The notes below the pieces were generated by a model. It was given only the letters and a program-made list of their open reading frames with translations. It did no database searches and had not been told where the DNA came from. Below, in pieces: positions 46,255-58,612 of a stretch of 64,000 nt of DNA. Position 1 is the first letter of the stretch. Each line of letters starts with the position of its first letter. Made by a program: the position numbers and the translations under genes. The DNA is from Anarhynchus alexandrinus (Eukaryota; Chordata; Aves; Charadriiformes; Charadriidae): NCBI GenBank assembly GCA_008711295.1, contig VUYV01000021.1, positions 1 to 64,000 of the forward strand, in the 5' to 3' direction.

Positions 46255-48674
46255 CTACACATTTATTTTAGTAGCTCCTGCTCTATTTTCTTTCATTTGG
46301 ACTTCACTTGCTGTTAAGTATAACATCTTTCAGGCCAACAGCAGGCTACATTAAAAAACAAATCAAATCATAGTTCTTGAAATGAAACTCACACAGTGTT
46401 TGTATTGCTGATTCAATACTCTTATCTGCACCTTCCACAAATTAAGATGACTACATACTTAGCAGTTTAGGAGGCAGTATTGACCTTTCACATAGATGGA
46501 TACAGGCTGCTAACCCAGCATAGCATGTAGTGGTTAAATAAATCAAGCAGTATGCTAAACTAACATTTGGGAGTATTTTAGGCTCTTAATATCATTTTGT
46601 TAGAATAGCTGCTCTTAAAGGAGCAGTAGGTCTCAGAACACAGGATGACCCTAACAAGAACCTAATGTTTTTGTGAAGATCGTTGTATGATGCTGGAGCT
46701 GAGAGAGAGATCTGCCAAAGAACTCCTACTAGAATGCTTTCATCAAAGTCAGCTACAGGATTGTGTGTGTTAGAAAAAGGACACTAACATGGTTTGAAAG
46801 CACTACCTTGCTATTCTCTTACACAGTGGAACTATTACACAATGCATCGGCAAATGCAAGCATGCTCTTTTTTAAATGGATTAATATGTAATAGTGTTAA
46901 AATTCTGAAGTTTCTTTTAAATTATCAACCTTTTAAGATATTTATATATTCTCTTAGAATCTTTATATAGTTTCATGTATCACAAATACACTAATTTAAT
47001 CATTTCCCTTGAGCTGTCAAATGAAGAAATAAACATGGTAGTTTACATGTTATAACACTAATAAGGGTACAAGTGAGGCTTTCAAGTTAACTGCTTCTTT
47101 TTAGCTGAGAAGATACATTTAGTGTTCAACTATGGTTGATGGTGCAAACACAAAAAGCTGAGTCATTCACTGAAATGCAAACACAAAGACCTCGAGACTG
47201 CTACTGGATCAAAGTAAGGTTAGACCCTGTTTAATGTTGTTTCTAGAAGTCTTGTACACTAATGCAAGCAATCCATGCTGCTAAAATCTTTTATTATGCC
47301 CAAACCAAATGTTGTGCAAACCACATTCCTTCTACGCTTGATTTTGAAATTTACAGGAAGCACCTGCAGCAATTGTCCTGAAAGATGACAAATTTAAGCT
47401 TCACCTCTATTCACATGAATGCCAACATTTTGAAATTTGTAGTGAGTATTAATTTTATAACTTTAAAAAAAATATCCGGTCAGAAATGCAGTTCTAATCA
47501 GAGTCACAGCACAGCTCTAATGGTTTCTCAGATAGTTCACCCAAAGTTACTATATTTTCTGTTAGACTTCTGAAAAGCAAGACTGAAGTCACTCACTTGG
47601 ATTCATCCTTAAAAAAGGGAGTAAAATTAAGCAAAGTAACTCCCTTACATAGTCAATCAATCCAATACTCAAGCAAAAAAAGTTAGTTTCTTGTTTTTAA
47701 TTAAAGACATTTTACCTTGCTTTTTATCAGATACAGGACATGCTGTACCAAGCATCTGGATCATAAAAGGATATTCCATGGTTATGTCCTTCTCAGTCCG
47801 TCTACAAACAGCGTTACTGATTTCGCTTGCTAATTCCACACTTTTAAATCCTACGTGCATATACAACGTTCTTCTGACGTATTAAAAAAACCCATTATGT
47901 CCTGAACTAAAAATAGCCTATGAAATGCAACTGCACATCATTCAACAACACTGAAGTTCTCTTCATTGCATTCACTAACCACAAGCTATCTGAGCTGTTT
48001 GGCCTCCAACAACACTTCAGCAAATAAATATGAACTCCTGACATCTAGATATTTATGAAGACAGCTGACAATAAAGGTAGCTTGCTTTCAAGCTGCACTC
48101 AAGGGTTATACATAACTTTAGTCTTTTTCTTACCTCTATGAAAACACTCATTACTGTTAAACTTTGAATTATTGATTAAAAGTTCCACTACTCAGAATAG
48201 AGTTACACTGTACCTGTTAATAACTGTGCTCTGAAATAATTTATAATTTTCAGGATATGGCCTATTCCAAGTAAACAAAAAAGTTTACTTTGCACATGCT
48301 GCAAGGCACTGCTCCTAGCAAGCCACTACCTGTGCCTCTGAGGTTTAATTCAATCCCAATCAAGATGAGACAGTAACAACAGCAAACCACTGCTGACTGT
48401 AGCTATACACGGTGGGAAGAGAGCCCATTTCTTATCTAATTCTGTTCAGAAGATTGCCATATCAGAATATCATACTAGAGAAGATGAAAACTTTGCCCAT
48501 GCTTGCATTACTATTTTCTAAGTTTCTCTCAACTGGGCTTGGGAGGCAGCCACGCAGAATACAGACGGCACAACTCTTTCACTTGAAGAGACCTGTCAGC
48601 CTGCATATAGAGAAACATTAGGTCTCACAAGATTGTACTGCCTTTCAGCCCAAGTTTAGTGCAGCTATGTCCGA

Positions 48675-49726
48675 AATGGTAGAAAGACTGGCTGGATGAC
48701 CAGGCCCAAAGAGAGTTGGTGAATGGAATTAAGTTCAGTTGGCATCCAGTCACAAGTGGTGTTCCCCAGGGCTCGATATTGGGGCTGGTTCTGTTTAATA
48801 TCTTTATCAATGACCTGGACAAGGGGATTGAGGGCACCCTCAGTAAGTTTGCAGATGACACCACGTTGGGCAGGAGTGTTGATCTGCTTGAGGGTAGGAA
48901 GACTCTTCAGAGGGACCTGGACAGGTGGGATCAATGGGCCGAGGCCAATGGTATGAGGTTCAACAAGGCGAAATGCCGGGTCCTGCACTTGGGTCACAAC
49001 AACCCCATGCAATGTCACAGGCTTGGGGAAGAGTGGCTGGAAAGCTTCCTGGCGGAAAAGGACCTGGGGGTATTAGTCAACAGCTGGCTGAATATGAGCC
49101 AGCAGTGTGCCCAGGTGGCCAATAAGGCCAATAGCATCCTGGCTTGTATCAGGAATACTGTGGCCAGCAGGACTAGGGAAGTGATTGTCCCCCTGTACTC
49201 AGCACTGGTGAGGCCACATCTTGAGTACTGTGTTCAGTGTTGGGCCCCTCACTACAAGACAGCCATTGAGGTGCTGGACTGCATCCAGAGAAGGGCAACA
49301 AAGCTGGTGAGGGGTCTCAAGCCCCTTATGAGGAACAGATGAGTGAACTGGGGTTGTTTAGTCTGGAGAAAAGGAGGCTGAGGGGAGACCTTATCACTCT
49401 CTACAACTACCTGAAAGGAGGCTGTAGCCAGGTGGGGGATGGTCTCTTCTCACAAGCAAGTAGTGATAGGACATGAGGAAATGGTCTCAAGTTGCACCAA
49501 GAGAGGTTTAGATTGGGTATCAGGAAAAATTTCTTCACCAAAAGGGTTGTCAAGCACTGGAACAGGCTGCCCAGGGAAGTGGTTGAGTTCCCATCCCTGG
49601 GGGTATTTAAAAGACATGTAGATGTGGCACTTATGGACATGGTTTAGTGGTGGACTTGGCAGTGTCAGGTTTGTGGTTGCACTTGATGAACTTAAAGGTC
49701 TTTTGCAGCCTAAATGATTCTATGAA
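48675..49726 (+). mobile_element. CR1 LINE, about 1.05 kb, with reverse-transcriptase coding sequence, in MYL12A intron 1
   Basis: The longest CR1 in the window. A plus-strand frame open for 208 codons (48716-49342) carries the RT landmarks [20 protein letters not shown] and FADDTTL, then the RT thumb/connection part ([16 protein letters not shown]) and the start of the C-terminal [11 protein letters not shown]. The frame then shifts; the remaining C-terminal part ([12 protein letters not shown] region) follows out of frame. The tail ends AATGATTCTATG. It lacks the 5' half (ORF1, endonuclease), so it cannot be autonomous. It is antisense to MYL12A. Confidence 0.95.
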
Positions 49727-51249
49727 ATACTGCACTCAGCTCTGGAAAACTATTAGAAAGAGGGTGAGAAATGGAAACACATTCAGAAGAACAAGGACAT
49801 CAATCCAGTTAGCCAAAGAGATCAATTTATGATGAAGTTCAAAGTGTTTACACTTAGTGTTATCTCTCTGTGTACAACAGTGAGTGATGTAACAAGTTAA
49901 GAGCTAACCTCATGAGTCAAGCACTATCCCACTTTTCAAGAAAACAGGATTTAATCTGATAAAAAAAATGACCTGGTGGGTTTAAATCATGCTTTTAGAA
50001 TGAAATAGGGTAAGCATAGGCATAGAAGAATTTCAGTAAATAAAAAGTGGAAATACTTCACATTGGATAGTACAAGTCATGACAGGCAGGTTTAGTCTGT
50101 TGTTTAATGCTATGATGCACTGAATGGTCTCAGCCTTGTTTTAGAAACTGTTTAAGGAACTTCTAAAGTAAGATCTTGCCTTTAAAACTGACCATAAAAT
50201 ATTTCCAAAAACATAATCTTTATTTAGAAAGATTTTCACATATTAAAACAATGAATAAATTGCACCCACTGGACTAGAGAAGTGACAACAGCACTGTGCC
50301 GCTCTGTGCTGCTTGTACACATACATTCATTTGCTTAGGTAAGCAATAGCAATATCTTGCTATTGCATAGCAATATCAAACTACAGAAGCACAGAAAGTC
50401 ATCTTGTGCTCCTTACCTCTGGGGAAAAAACAGGAGCCACAACTGAGCAACTAAAGAGCTTGAGCCAAACAATAAGATATGAAACTTTACAACCCACTAA
50501 GAGTGGTGCAAGTTTGCTTTGTTCAGAGGCAGTGAACAAAAGTTACGCTTCAGAGAACAGCTCTGTGTTTCAACAGTGGTTTTATAATGACTATGAATGT
50601 CTATCACTCAAAATTAAAAAAAACAACACACAAACAAGAAGCCCACCACAACACAAAACCCACACCTGATAAAGGCTCTACATAAAATTTAGTACTGAAT
50701 ATTTTATTTTAACATTGCCAATTACTTAGGAACTTTATTAAACTAAAATAGAATAGGCACCTTCTCTTAAATCATCAAATTCAATAGTCAGCCTCAAAGC
50801 TAAATCCTAACTTCTCTCCGTGTAACCAATTGCAGCACGCGGTACCACCACTCATCCATCACAGTCTGGGTGGCCGCAGGAAGGGATGACAAGACCAAGG
50901 CACTCCAGCACATCTGTGGCAAAGGTCAATAAAGAGCAAATCACACTTCGGGGGACAAAAAAAGACCCCAACCCTATGCAACCTCACCTAGTCCTGAAAT
51001 CCATCTTAATAGGCTCCTCATTAATAAGTTTCCCTAAACCCTTGTACGGGAGTCAAACCTGCCTCAAAACCTAGTTTTTGTGACTCAACAGAGCCTCTGT
51101 CTGCAAGTTGGAAAGCGGAAACCACCATGAACTGTCCCCGATGGCTTTGTTGCGGCCGTAACTACTTCAAAACGCAAACAGGACCGGACAGACTCAGGCT
51201 CACGACCCCTCCTGCCATCTGAACCTCTTCCAACCGCAGGAGCCTTCAG

Positions 51250-52320
51250 ACCAGCCCTTCCCCTGCTCTAACAACGGCGGGGAACCGGCCGGAAGGCAGC
51301 CCATCCCTCACCGGCGGGCTGCCCGTGCCCACGGGCGCTGCTCCCGCCTGTGCCCGCGGCAACAGCCCCGGTGTGTCGCCCCCCAGGCCGGCTCCCCGCT
51401 GAGGCAAGCGGCGCTCCGGCCGGGCCCGGCACCGGCGAGACGAGGGCGGGGCAGGGGGGTGCTGTCCCCGAGGCGGGCGACGCCGCAAGCGGCCCCCGGC
51501 CCGCCGCACCCCTCACCTATCCCCGGCTCCAGACCCCGCGGGCGGTCGCTGGCGTCCCGTCCCCCCGCCCCACCTCACCTGGCGGCTGCGGGAGAAGTTC
51601 CTCGTCCGAGCGCGGCGGGGAGCGGTTGCGGCGGCAATGGCACTTCCGGAGAGCCCGGGGCCGCCGCCCCGCCGGCGCAGAGGAAGGAAGGCGTGGGCGA
51701 GACCATCCGTGAGGAGAGGCGTGGGGGAGGGTGGCGGGTAGCGACGAGACTCGTCGCTTCGGCGGCACAGACCGTGCCAAGGGAAAGGTACCGATGGCGA
51801 CTGTACGTTTAGCGTTTCCTCTCAGGGGTCTCGACCCTCCTCGGGAGGGGGGAGGTCAAGTTCCCGGGCTCGGCCTCTCTCCCGCCCCCGTCCCACCCCC
51901 GCGTTGGTACAGCCCGGTGTGGTCACCGCATTCCAGGGCCGGGGGGCGGAGGCAACGCCGCGTCTGCCCTTGTAAGGCAACGGCGGGAGTTTCCTGCTCG
52001 CCGGGCTCGCGGCGGCGGGTGGNGGTCCCTCCCGCCTTCCGTGGTCGCACCCAACGGTCGCTCCCAACCGCCTTTCCCGGGACCGCTTTGCAGTTGGAGT
52101 GGCGGTTGCCTCATAAAGCGTCACAGCCCTCAGCTGTGCCCGAGTTCTGACGGAAAAGAAAGAAAGAAAGAACGTCTGTGGCTCTTCCAGGGCCGCGCGG
52201 TGGGGCGGGGGCGGCGGTCACCCACCCGGCCGAACATCAAAGCGCCTGCCGTGGACGCTGCCGTGCGTTGTGGGGGGGGCACGTCACAACGACCACCCAT
52301 GGAGCCGGTCGAGCTGGAAG
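51250..52320 (-). promoter_or_regulatory. MYL12A: MYL12A CpG-island promoter
   Basis: About 1 kb of very GC- and CpG-rich DNA at the 5' end of MYL12A. It contains a perfect ETS site on the minus strand (CCGGAAGT, 51,642-51,649), and no TATA box was seen. One undetermined base is at 52,023. Many open frames in all phases reflect the scarcity of stop codons, not genes. Confidence 0.82.
51579..51650 (-). other. MYL12A: MYL12A non-coding exon 1 (predicted)
   Basis: On the minus strand a strong donor CCGCCAG|GTGAGG (exon end at 51,579) lies about 70 bases after the ETS site. A second possible donor, GGATAG|GTGAGG, lies at 51,517. The transcription start is estimated from the ETS site. Confidence 0.55.
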
Positions 52321-52403
52321 GTTCGTTTTAACAAGTTAGTTAACAAGTCTGTCTTGCGTTCAGAGGCAGTAAATGTGGCCGCGCATCGGGCCTGGTTTCC
52401 TAA

Positions 52404-53152
52404 GGTCGTGGTTTGGGCTGGAGCGAGAGGGGAGCGAGAGGTGCCCACCACCGCCACCTCTCCGAGGAGAGACGGGAGGGAGAGAGAGACTTCAGGGCTT
52501 AGAAGAAGCTAAACTACTTTAATGAAATTATTAATAAAATAATAAAAAGAAAATAATGAAATGTATGCAATATATACAAAACCATATCAAGCTCCCAGGA
52601 TGACGACCACATCACCGTCAGGCACTGGGAAGGCCCCACACTAGACTCAGCAATGGACGGGAGCTGGATTCCAGATCTAGATTCAGGAACGCATGGATTG
52701 GGATCCAAGGAAGACGAACAGAGTCCTCCTCGCATGTCAGCCATTGAAGAAAGAGGGCTGACCCCTTTGATCCCTCAGCTTTTATACTGAGCATGAGGCA
52801 GATGGGATGGAATACCCTGTTGGTCAGTTTTGGGTCACCTGTCCTGTCTGCTTCTCCCTGCAGGTGGGACCCCTCTACACTTTTCCTCTTCTGACCCTCC
52901 AATGGGGCAAATAACAAAGTGAGCTGCCCTTGGCTGTTATAGCAATAAGTATAAGCTGAAGCCTCTCTGCATACAATTCCTCGGCATAAATTACAGCTAA
53001 TCAAGTCTTATCATTCTGAGAACGAACAGTGTCTCCACAATATGCTCTCAATTTCAGAGAGTTTCAGAGGGTTCGGTTAGTTAGAAGAGGCTTAACTGCA
53101 AAGTAAAATTAGTGAACAGAAAATTGGTTCTGTTTTACCTCAAACCAGGACA
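52404..53152 (-). mobile_element. Solo LTR, same family as the one at 8 kb, upstream of MYL12A
   Basis: On the minus strand the element begins TGTCCTGGTTTGAGG at 53152 and ends near 52404 in a degraded CAAACCACGACC (the 8-kb copy has CAAACCACAACA). Length is about 749 bp. The flanking 5-mers CCTAA (52,399-52,403) and TCTAA (53,153-53,157) agree at four of five positions, consistent with an aged 5-bp target duplication. A TATA box lies at 52,779-52,786 on the minus strand. It is oriented like MYL12A and ends about 0.75 kb upstream of its predicted start. Confidence 0.88.
52779..52786 (-). promoter_or_regulatory. LTR TATA box pointing toward MYL12A
   Basis: TATAAAAG on the minus strand, the equivalent of the box in the 8-kb LTR. 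If active it could start transcripts reading toward MYL12A about 1.1 kb upstream of its usual first exon. Confidence 0.5.
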
Positions 53153-53339
53153 TCTAAGAAAAAGGGCTTATGCCGGTTTGTTGTTTGTCTGTCCTCCCAT
53201 CTTGGAATAATTTTTACTTTCCATGGCCAATGCCAGCAGGTGTAACAGGCGGCCAGAGGCGTCAGGTATCTGACTTTATTGAGGGAAACAAAACTTAACT
53301 GAGTGATGGGGGGATGCAGTAGGCAGGTGGCCACGGCAG

Positions 53340-53876
53340 TGTTATGATTTGAACAACCCACCACAATTTATTGTCATTTAGACAATTATTCTATCACCCG
53401 ATGACCCCTCCCCACCTGGGAAGGGGAATCAGGAAAAACAAGGAAACCCAGGGGATGAAATATAAACAGATTTAATAGAATAAGACTACACAATTAACAT
53501 TAATAATACTAAAGAATCAATATTGATCCCGATACAATATAAAATATACAAGGATTATACTCAGCCAATTCTATCAGTAGGAAGCCGTGCACTCCCAGCA
53601 GTGGACAGCAAATGTGGGACACTGCCAGCGCTATGGCTTTGGGAGGAAGGGAAAGGCTCAGGGGTCTGGCACTGGGGCAAGAACTTCTCAGGATCGCAGT
53701 CCTCAAGGAGGAGAAAAACTCCTCATCAAACTTTCTAATGAATATTGAATGTGACATTCATGGCATGAAATAATCCTGTTGGCCAGCTTGGGGTAAGTGC
53801 CCGGGTCTCACTCCTCCCCATCCCTTCATCTGGCGAGCTCGAAAAACACTGAGACCTTGAAACCCACATACCATAG
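53340..53876 (-). mobile_element. Probable second LTR of a different family
   Basis: The minus strand ends AATCATAACA at 53340. A U5/R-like region precedes it, with an AATAAA-type signal in AATAAATTGTGG. The element appears to start near GTATGTGGGTTTCAAGG at about 53,876. The layout resembles an avian ERV LTR, but I found no target duplication and the start is approximate. It is separated from the LTR at 52.4 kb by 187 bases. Confidence 0.55.
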
Positions 53877-56800
53877 CTGGCTGTAAAGCAAATAAGTTCA
53901 CAAATTCAGACACTGGAGTCTTCTAAAAATGCAGCTTTTCCAAGCATTAGAAGAGACCTTACTGAAAAGGAAAATTACTGAAGGACAAATTAATCCTATG
54001 TCGCTCAAAACCAGGCTGTGCTGCCCAGGGCTCCCCTGGCCGGGGGAGCTGGGGAGCTCCATGGGAACATCTCCTCCGCCCAGCTCTGGAGTCAGGAAAA
54101 AGGTCTCCTGCTTGCGCAGTTTTACATGTCGCTGGTGCTGCTGGTGGTGTTTTTCATTTATAGGGAAGCGTGGTGGCTTCTGTCACATCTCCCGTGTTTC
54201 CCTGGTGCGCTGGTGGGATGCTGCAGGCCACCTGTGTGGGGGGAGTCTTCTGTACTGAACCAGGCAGCACCGCACCCTGAGCACAGGGGTTCCTGTCATA
54301 GAGCGGCTACGACATGGAAGTGGAGACAACCTTTCCTCTCGTGACCCAGAAATGGGTCGTTCCTTGTACTGCATATGAAATTCGTGCCTGTTCTGAACTA
54401 CTTTTTTTTCAGTCTGTGTTTCTTATGTTTCTAGAGCCCACTACTTCTACTGCTGGTGTCAGTGGCAAAACTGACATGTAATTGAGCAGAGTTAGCCTTG
54501 ACAAGAGCAGGAAAGGGAATCTTTATCTATACTGGAGGTTATATTTTTATCCAACAATGAAATAAATAATAATTGATAACAATGATTTCCTAATTTTTTC
54601 CTTCAAAACATGATACAGTATTAACTCAATGATTTATAAATATATTTATTGTAGTGACCTATTCTAAAATAATTTTTTAGCTTACCCAAAGCTGGAATAA
54701 TGAAAATGTATGAACAAAAGAACAATCAAAGGCTAAAATGTGAATAATTAATATGTAGGAAGACCTGTCAGGATAAGCCTTTGTACCTGGGATCTGTGTC
54801 TGAAGTGTCTGGCTATGAGTAGCTGCCAGGTTTAATATTTAACATAATGAGTAATACTTAATACATTGACTAACCACAGAGGACTTCAGCCTATACTCTG
54901 AATTATCATAGTTGAGTTTACCTTATTGCCCGCTGACCTTTCATAATATTTTTTTTCTGAATAATTTCTTAATGGGAAAAGGTGTGCAACCTTTTATTTT
55001 GAGAGTAGGTAGAAATTTAAAGACTCACGAGAATTCAGGCCTCTTTAAGAAATGCAGATGGCAGTAATATTGATTCATGAAGAGCAATCCTATTTTCAGA
55101 AAAAAATAATCAGTTATAAAAAAATATGATTAATTTGTAACATTCTTCTTCATTAGCTCTCATTAAACTTCTTTAGATGGTATAAAAGCGTCATGAGTTC
55201 CACTTTACAGCTGGTGAAACTGAAGTAACAGTGGGCTAGACAACCACTGATACATAAATGCTAAAGAATGTTGGGAATGTAAAAGGATTTTCAGTAAGGT
55301 AAGTAGTTTCAGAGTCTACCTTTAGTGGGATTTGGAAGCTTGCACACTTCCAAAACTCCTACGAGCTTCCAATCTTTGGACACCTAAATAACTTCAGAAT
55401 CTACCTTAAAGTGACTTACCTGCTCCTTCCTCAGAGGCCAAAAGTCCCTAAAGGAAGGAAGTTTTCCAAGGCTGCTTTAAAACTCTGTCCTGAATATATG
55501 CTAGACTTAGGCTCATCCTTCTGGGTTGGTATCTCTTTTGTATGGGTGGATAGTCTCATTGCAGTAAATACAGTGTTAACAGAGCAACCAGGTTCCTCTC
55601 TTGTCTAGCAGGCAATCTGCTTGGGAACTCATCTGCGGTGGGTTGTTTGGGGAAGGGTCTGCCTTCCTGCGTTTGCTTGATCACTGGCATCATCGCGTTT
55701 TTCATCTTCCATATCTTTTCATGTTCTGCTCTTGTAAGGCTCTCCACTGCTGCCTTCTATGTACGTTTGGGGAACTTCTCACTCTCAGTAATACCTTACC
55801 CTGCATGTAGACTGGTATTTTCCCCATACATACAATGCGATTCCCCTCTATGGAAATTATCATATTGCAATCCAGGCTGGCAATGGCAGCCTAAAATGAA
55901 TGATATCAACTTACTAAGACGAGTCTGCAGCCAGCAAAATCCTGGCCATATGGAAGTAAAGAGCCAGAATGTCACACCTCTTCATCAGCATGTCTATTCT
56001 ATGAGGATGCATTTTATTGGGAGAAGCAAACTTATGAAGTCCATACTTTAATGAAGCTCATCCTGTATAACAAAACTCCAGACAGGTGAGTGGGACCTAG
56101 AGCATTGAAAGAAAGCAAAGGTGAGCACTGTCCTCAAGCAGATGATTTACCTACTCTAACCATATGTCCAACTTAGCAATTTGTGGAATGCTTTTCAAAT
56201 GTTTTATTTTCTTTATCTAGAAATGAAACAATTACCAAAGTAGTTAAATAATAATAACAGAATATAATAACAATAAAAACAACAACTATTACCTAATACA
56301 TTTGCAACAACGGTCAGGACAATACATTATTTTATGGTATTTATTTAGGTAAAAAATAGTGTAGTCTGACTACTAAATAAAATAAACCAAGGAAGCTGGA
56401 TTAGAGTTACATTCTGGGAATCACCAATACTGACAGTCAGGAAAGAAAGAACATGCTGTAACTTGTTATCAATTCCAGCAGTCAACGTGCATTTTCCACA
56501 CTACAGTGGATGACAGGAGTTTACTTAAGTGCAATTCCAGCAGGTGGAAGGTGGGTGCCACATCGCGAGCCTGGCAGGGCCATTCCTAGGGCATTCCTAG
56601 CATGGGAATATGGCCCTGCACCTCACTGACCCGTGAATATGTGCCTGTGGAGAAGTGAAAGGTGTGGCTGCTTGCTCACCCCATGCAGGCTGAGCTGCTT
56701 TATCCTCACTGTCCATTTGCGTCTTGCACAACTCGGATGTCCCACTCACAGCTGAAGTAAAGAAACATTTTGAAAATGCAAAGTGACGTCAATACACTTG

Positions 56801-57091
56801 AGAACAAATCAAACAAAAGTTCTGGCTAAGCTGAGCCACCATTCTCCTGCACCATGGGGCCATGAGCGATGGCATGTGAAAGAGGAATGATTGAAGTGTC
56901 TGAACTGTTAGAAAAGAGCACTTTGGTGGGCTGTCCGTACTGAACAGCTGTGTCTATGTACCGAGTTAGTCCTCTGGTATTGCTGAACAGCAAATAACTG
57001 CAAAGTAATGATTAAAAAATACAGTTACCTTTGATTATGGTATGCTGGATGACATGAGATCTTATATTTATCTTTCTTGCTCTTTCCAGAG
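53877..57091. other. Intergenic DNA upstream of MYL12A, no gene recognised
   Basis: Mostly AT-rich. Short open frames (for example 109 and 137 codons on the plus strand near 54.0 and 55.7 kb) have no family resemblance. MYOM1 would be expected on this side from mammalian gene order, but no immunoglobulin or fibronectin exon is visible. Confidence 0.5.
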
Positions 57092-57216
57092 ATTTCTATC
57101 TGCTACATTACTTTTTTCGCAGGTCACATTACTTTTTTCCAGCCATGATCAGTACTACAGGAATGTTTTTAGTTCGAACATCCCTGCAATATTCTTTTCT
57201 TTTCAATCTTGCACAT
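57092..57216 (+). repeat. 125-bp direct duplication, copy 1
   Basis: Matches 57,594-57,718 with one mismatch (G57211 against A57713) and no gap. It ends exactly where the CR1 begins. Confidence 0.93.
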
Positions 57217-57592
57217 AGAATCATAGATTCATAGAATTAGTGAGGTTGGAAGGGACCTTTAAGATCATCAAGTCCAACCGTTAACCTACCCTGAAGAAAA
57301 AAAAAACAAACAAAAACACCCAAAAAAAACCCAAAAAACCCCAAAACAAACCACCACCCACCCACTTCTAAACCATGTCCCTAAGCACCTCATCTACCCT
57401 TTTCTTAAACACCTCCAGGGATGGTGAATCCACCACCTCTCTGGGCAACCTATTCCAATGTTTAATAACCCTTTCAGTGAAAAAATACTTCCTAATATCC
57501 AATCTAAACCTGCCCTGACATAACTTGAACCCGTTTCCTCTTGTCCTATCACTTGTCACCAGGGAGAAGAGGTCAGCTCCCATCTCTCTAAA
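57213..57592 (-). mobile_element. CR1 LINE fragment interrupted by a gap base
   Basis: The plus strand starts CATAGAATCATAGATTCATAG, then GAGGTTGGAAGGGACC, the reverse complement of a CR1 3' end. Inside is an A/C-rich low-complexity expansion (about 57,297-57,365). The minus frame at 57368-57583 carries [11 protein letters not shown] and [15 protein letters not shown] from the ORF2 C-terminus. It stops abruptly at an N (57,593). Confidence 0.92.
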
Positions 57593-57593
57593 N

Positions 57594-57718
57594 ATTTCTA
57601 TCTGCTACATTACTTTTTTCGCAGGTCACATTACTTTTTTCCAGCCATGATCAGTACTACAGGAATGTTTTTAGTTCGAACATCCCTGCAATATTCTTTT
57701 CTTTTCAATCTTACACAT
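57594..57718 (+). repeat. 125-bp direct duplication, copy 2
   Basis: Second copy of 57,092-57,216, immediately after the N at 57,593. It continues into unique sequence without the CR1. Confidence 0.93.
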
Positions 57719-58244
57719 GCATCCCTCTCTCTCATTTTGTAGTGTTGCATTACATGTGAAGTAGATTTGTCCTTCCATTTGGGGACAAAACCTGGTGCCA
57801 ATGTTGGATGCAAGAAGTCAAGCCACGCACTGGGCATTGCAAGCGCTGGAAGTGAAAGGAATAGTGGCCCGTCCATCCTCTATGCCCATTCTGCTCTGTG
57901 ACAGCTTCTGTCACACCTTACTTGTCTGTGGGCAGGTTATGCAGGTTGTGCAGTAATTGGGGGTGCACAAACCTGATACGGATGCTGTGTGAGCAGATTA
58001 GGTTCAGGAGCAGCATGGCCACATTCCCATGGTGCTGACTGTGAGGGCTCGCAGGTCTCCCTGGTTGGCAGGTGAGACATCCCCGCTCTCTGCAGCAGCA
58101 TTCCTTCATTTGTTAAGCCCCTGTTGTAATCCTCATCATGTAATTTATTTATGGCTTGTACTAGAAATGTTTTATTTTTTCCAGGTTATCCAGGTTATTT
58201 ATTTCCCTGATTGCCAGGGATATTGACTGTACTAGGTTTAAAAG

Positions 58245-58612
58245 CACAGAATCATGGAATGGTTTAGGTTGGAAGCGACCTTGAAGATCATCTAGTTCCA
58301 ACCCCCCTGCCATAGGCAGGGACACCTCCCACTAGACCAGGTTGCTCAAAGCCCCATCCAGCCTGGCCTTNNNNNNNNNNNNNNNNNNNNNNNNNNNNNN
58401 NNNNNNNNNNNNNNNNNNNNNNNNNNNNNNNNNNCTACCCTCTTCCAGTTTGAAGCCATTCTGCCTCGTCCTATCACTACATGTCCTTGTAAAAAGTCCC
58501 TTTCCAGCTTTCTTGTAGGCCCCCTTCAGATAGTGGAAGGCCGCTATAAGGTCTCCCCAGAGCCCTCTCTTCTCCAGGCTGAACACCCCCAACTCTCTCA
58601 GCCTGTCCTCAC
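58245..58612 (-). mobile_element. CR1 LINE fragment containing a 64-base assembly gap
   Basis: It starts with CACAGAATCATGGAATGG and TTGGAAGCGACC, the reverse complement of a CR1 3' end. The minus frame shows FSLEKRGLWGDLIAAF. Ns fill 58,371-58,434. Confidence 0.93.

Noticed and set aside
51731..52150. 139-codon plus-strand frame divergent from MYL12A
   Set aside because: It lies in the MYL12A CpG island, crosses an undetermined base, has no recognisable domain, and several overlapping frames are open in the same span.
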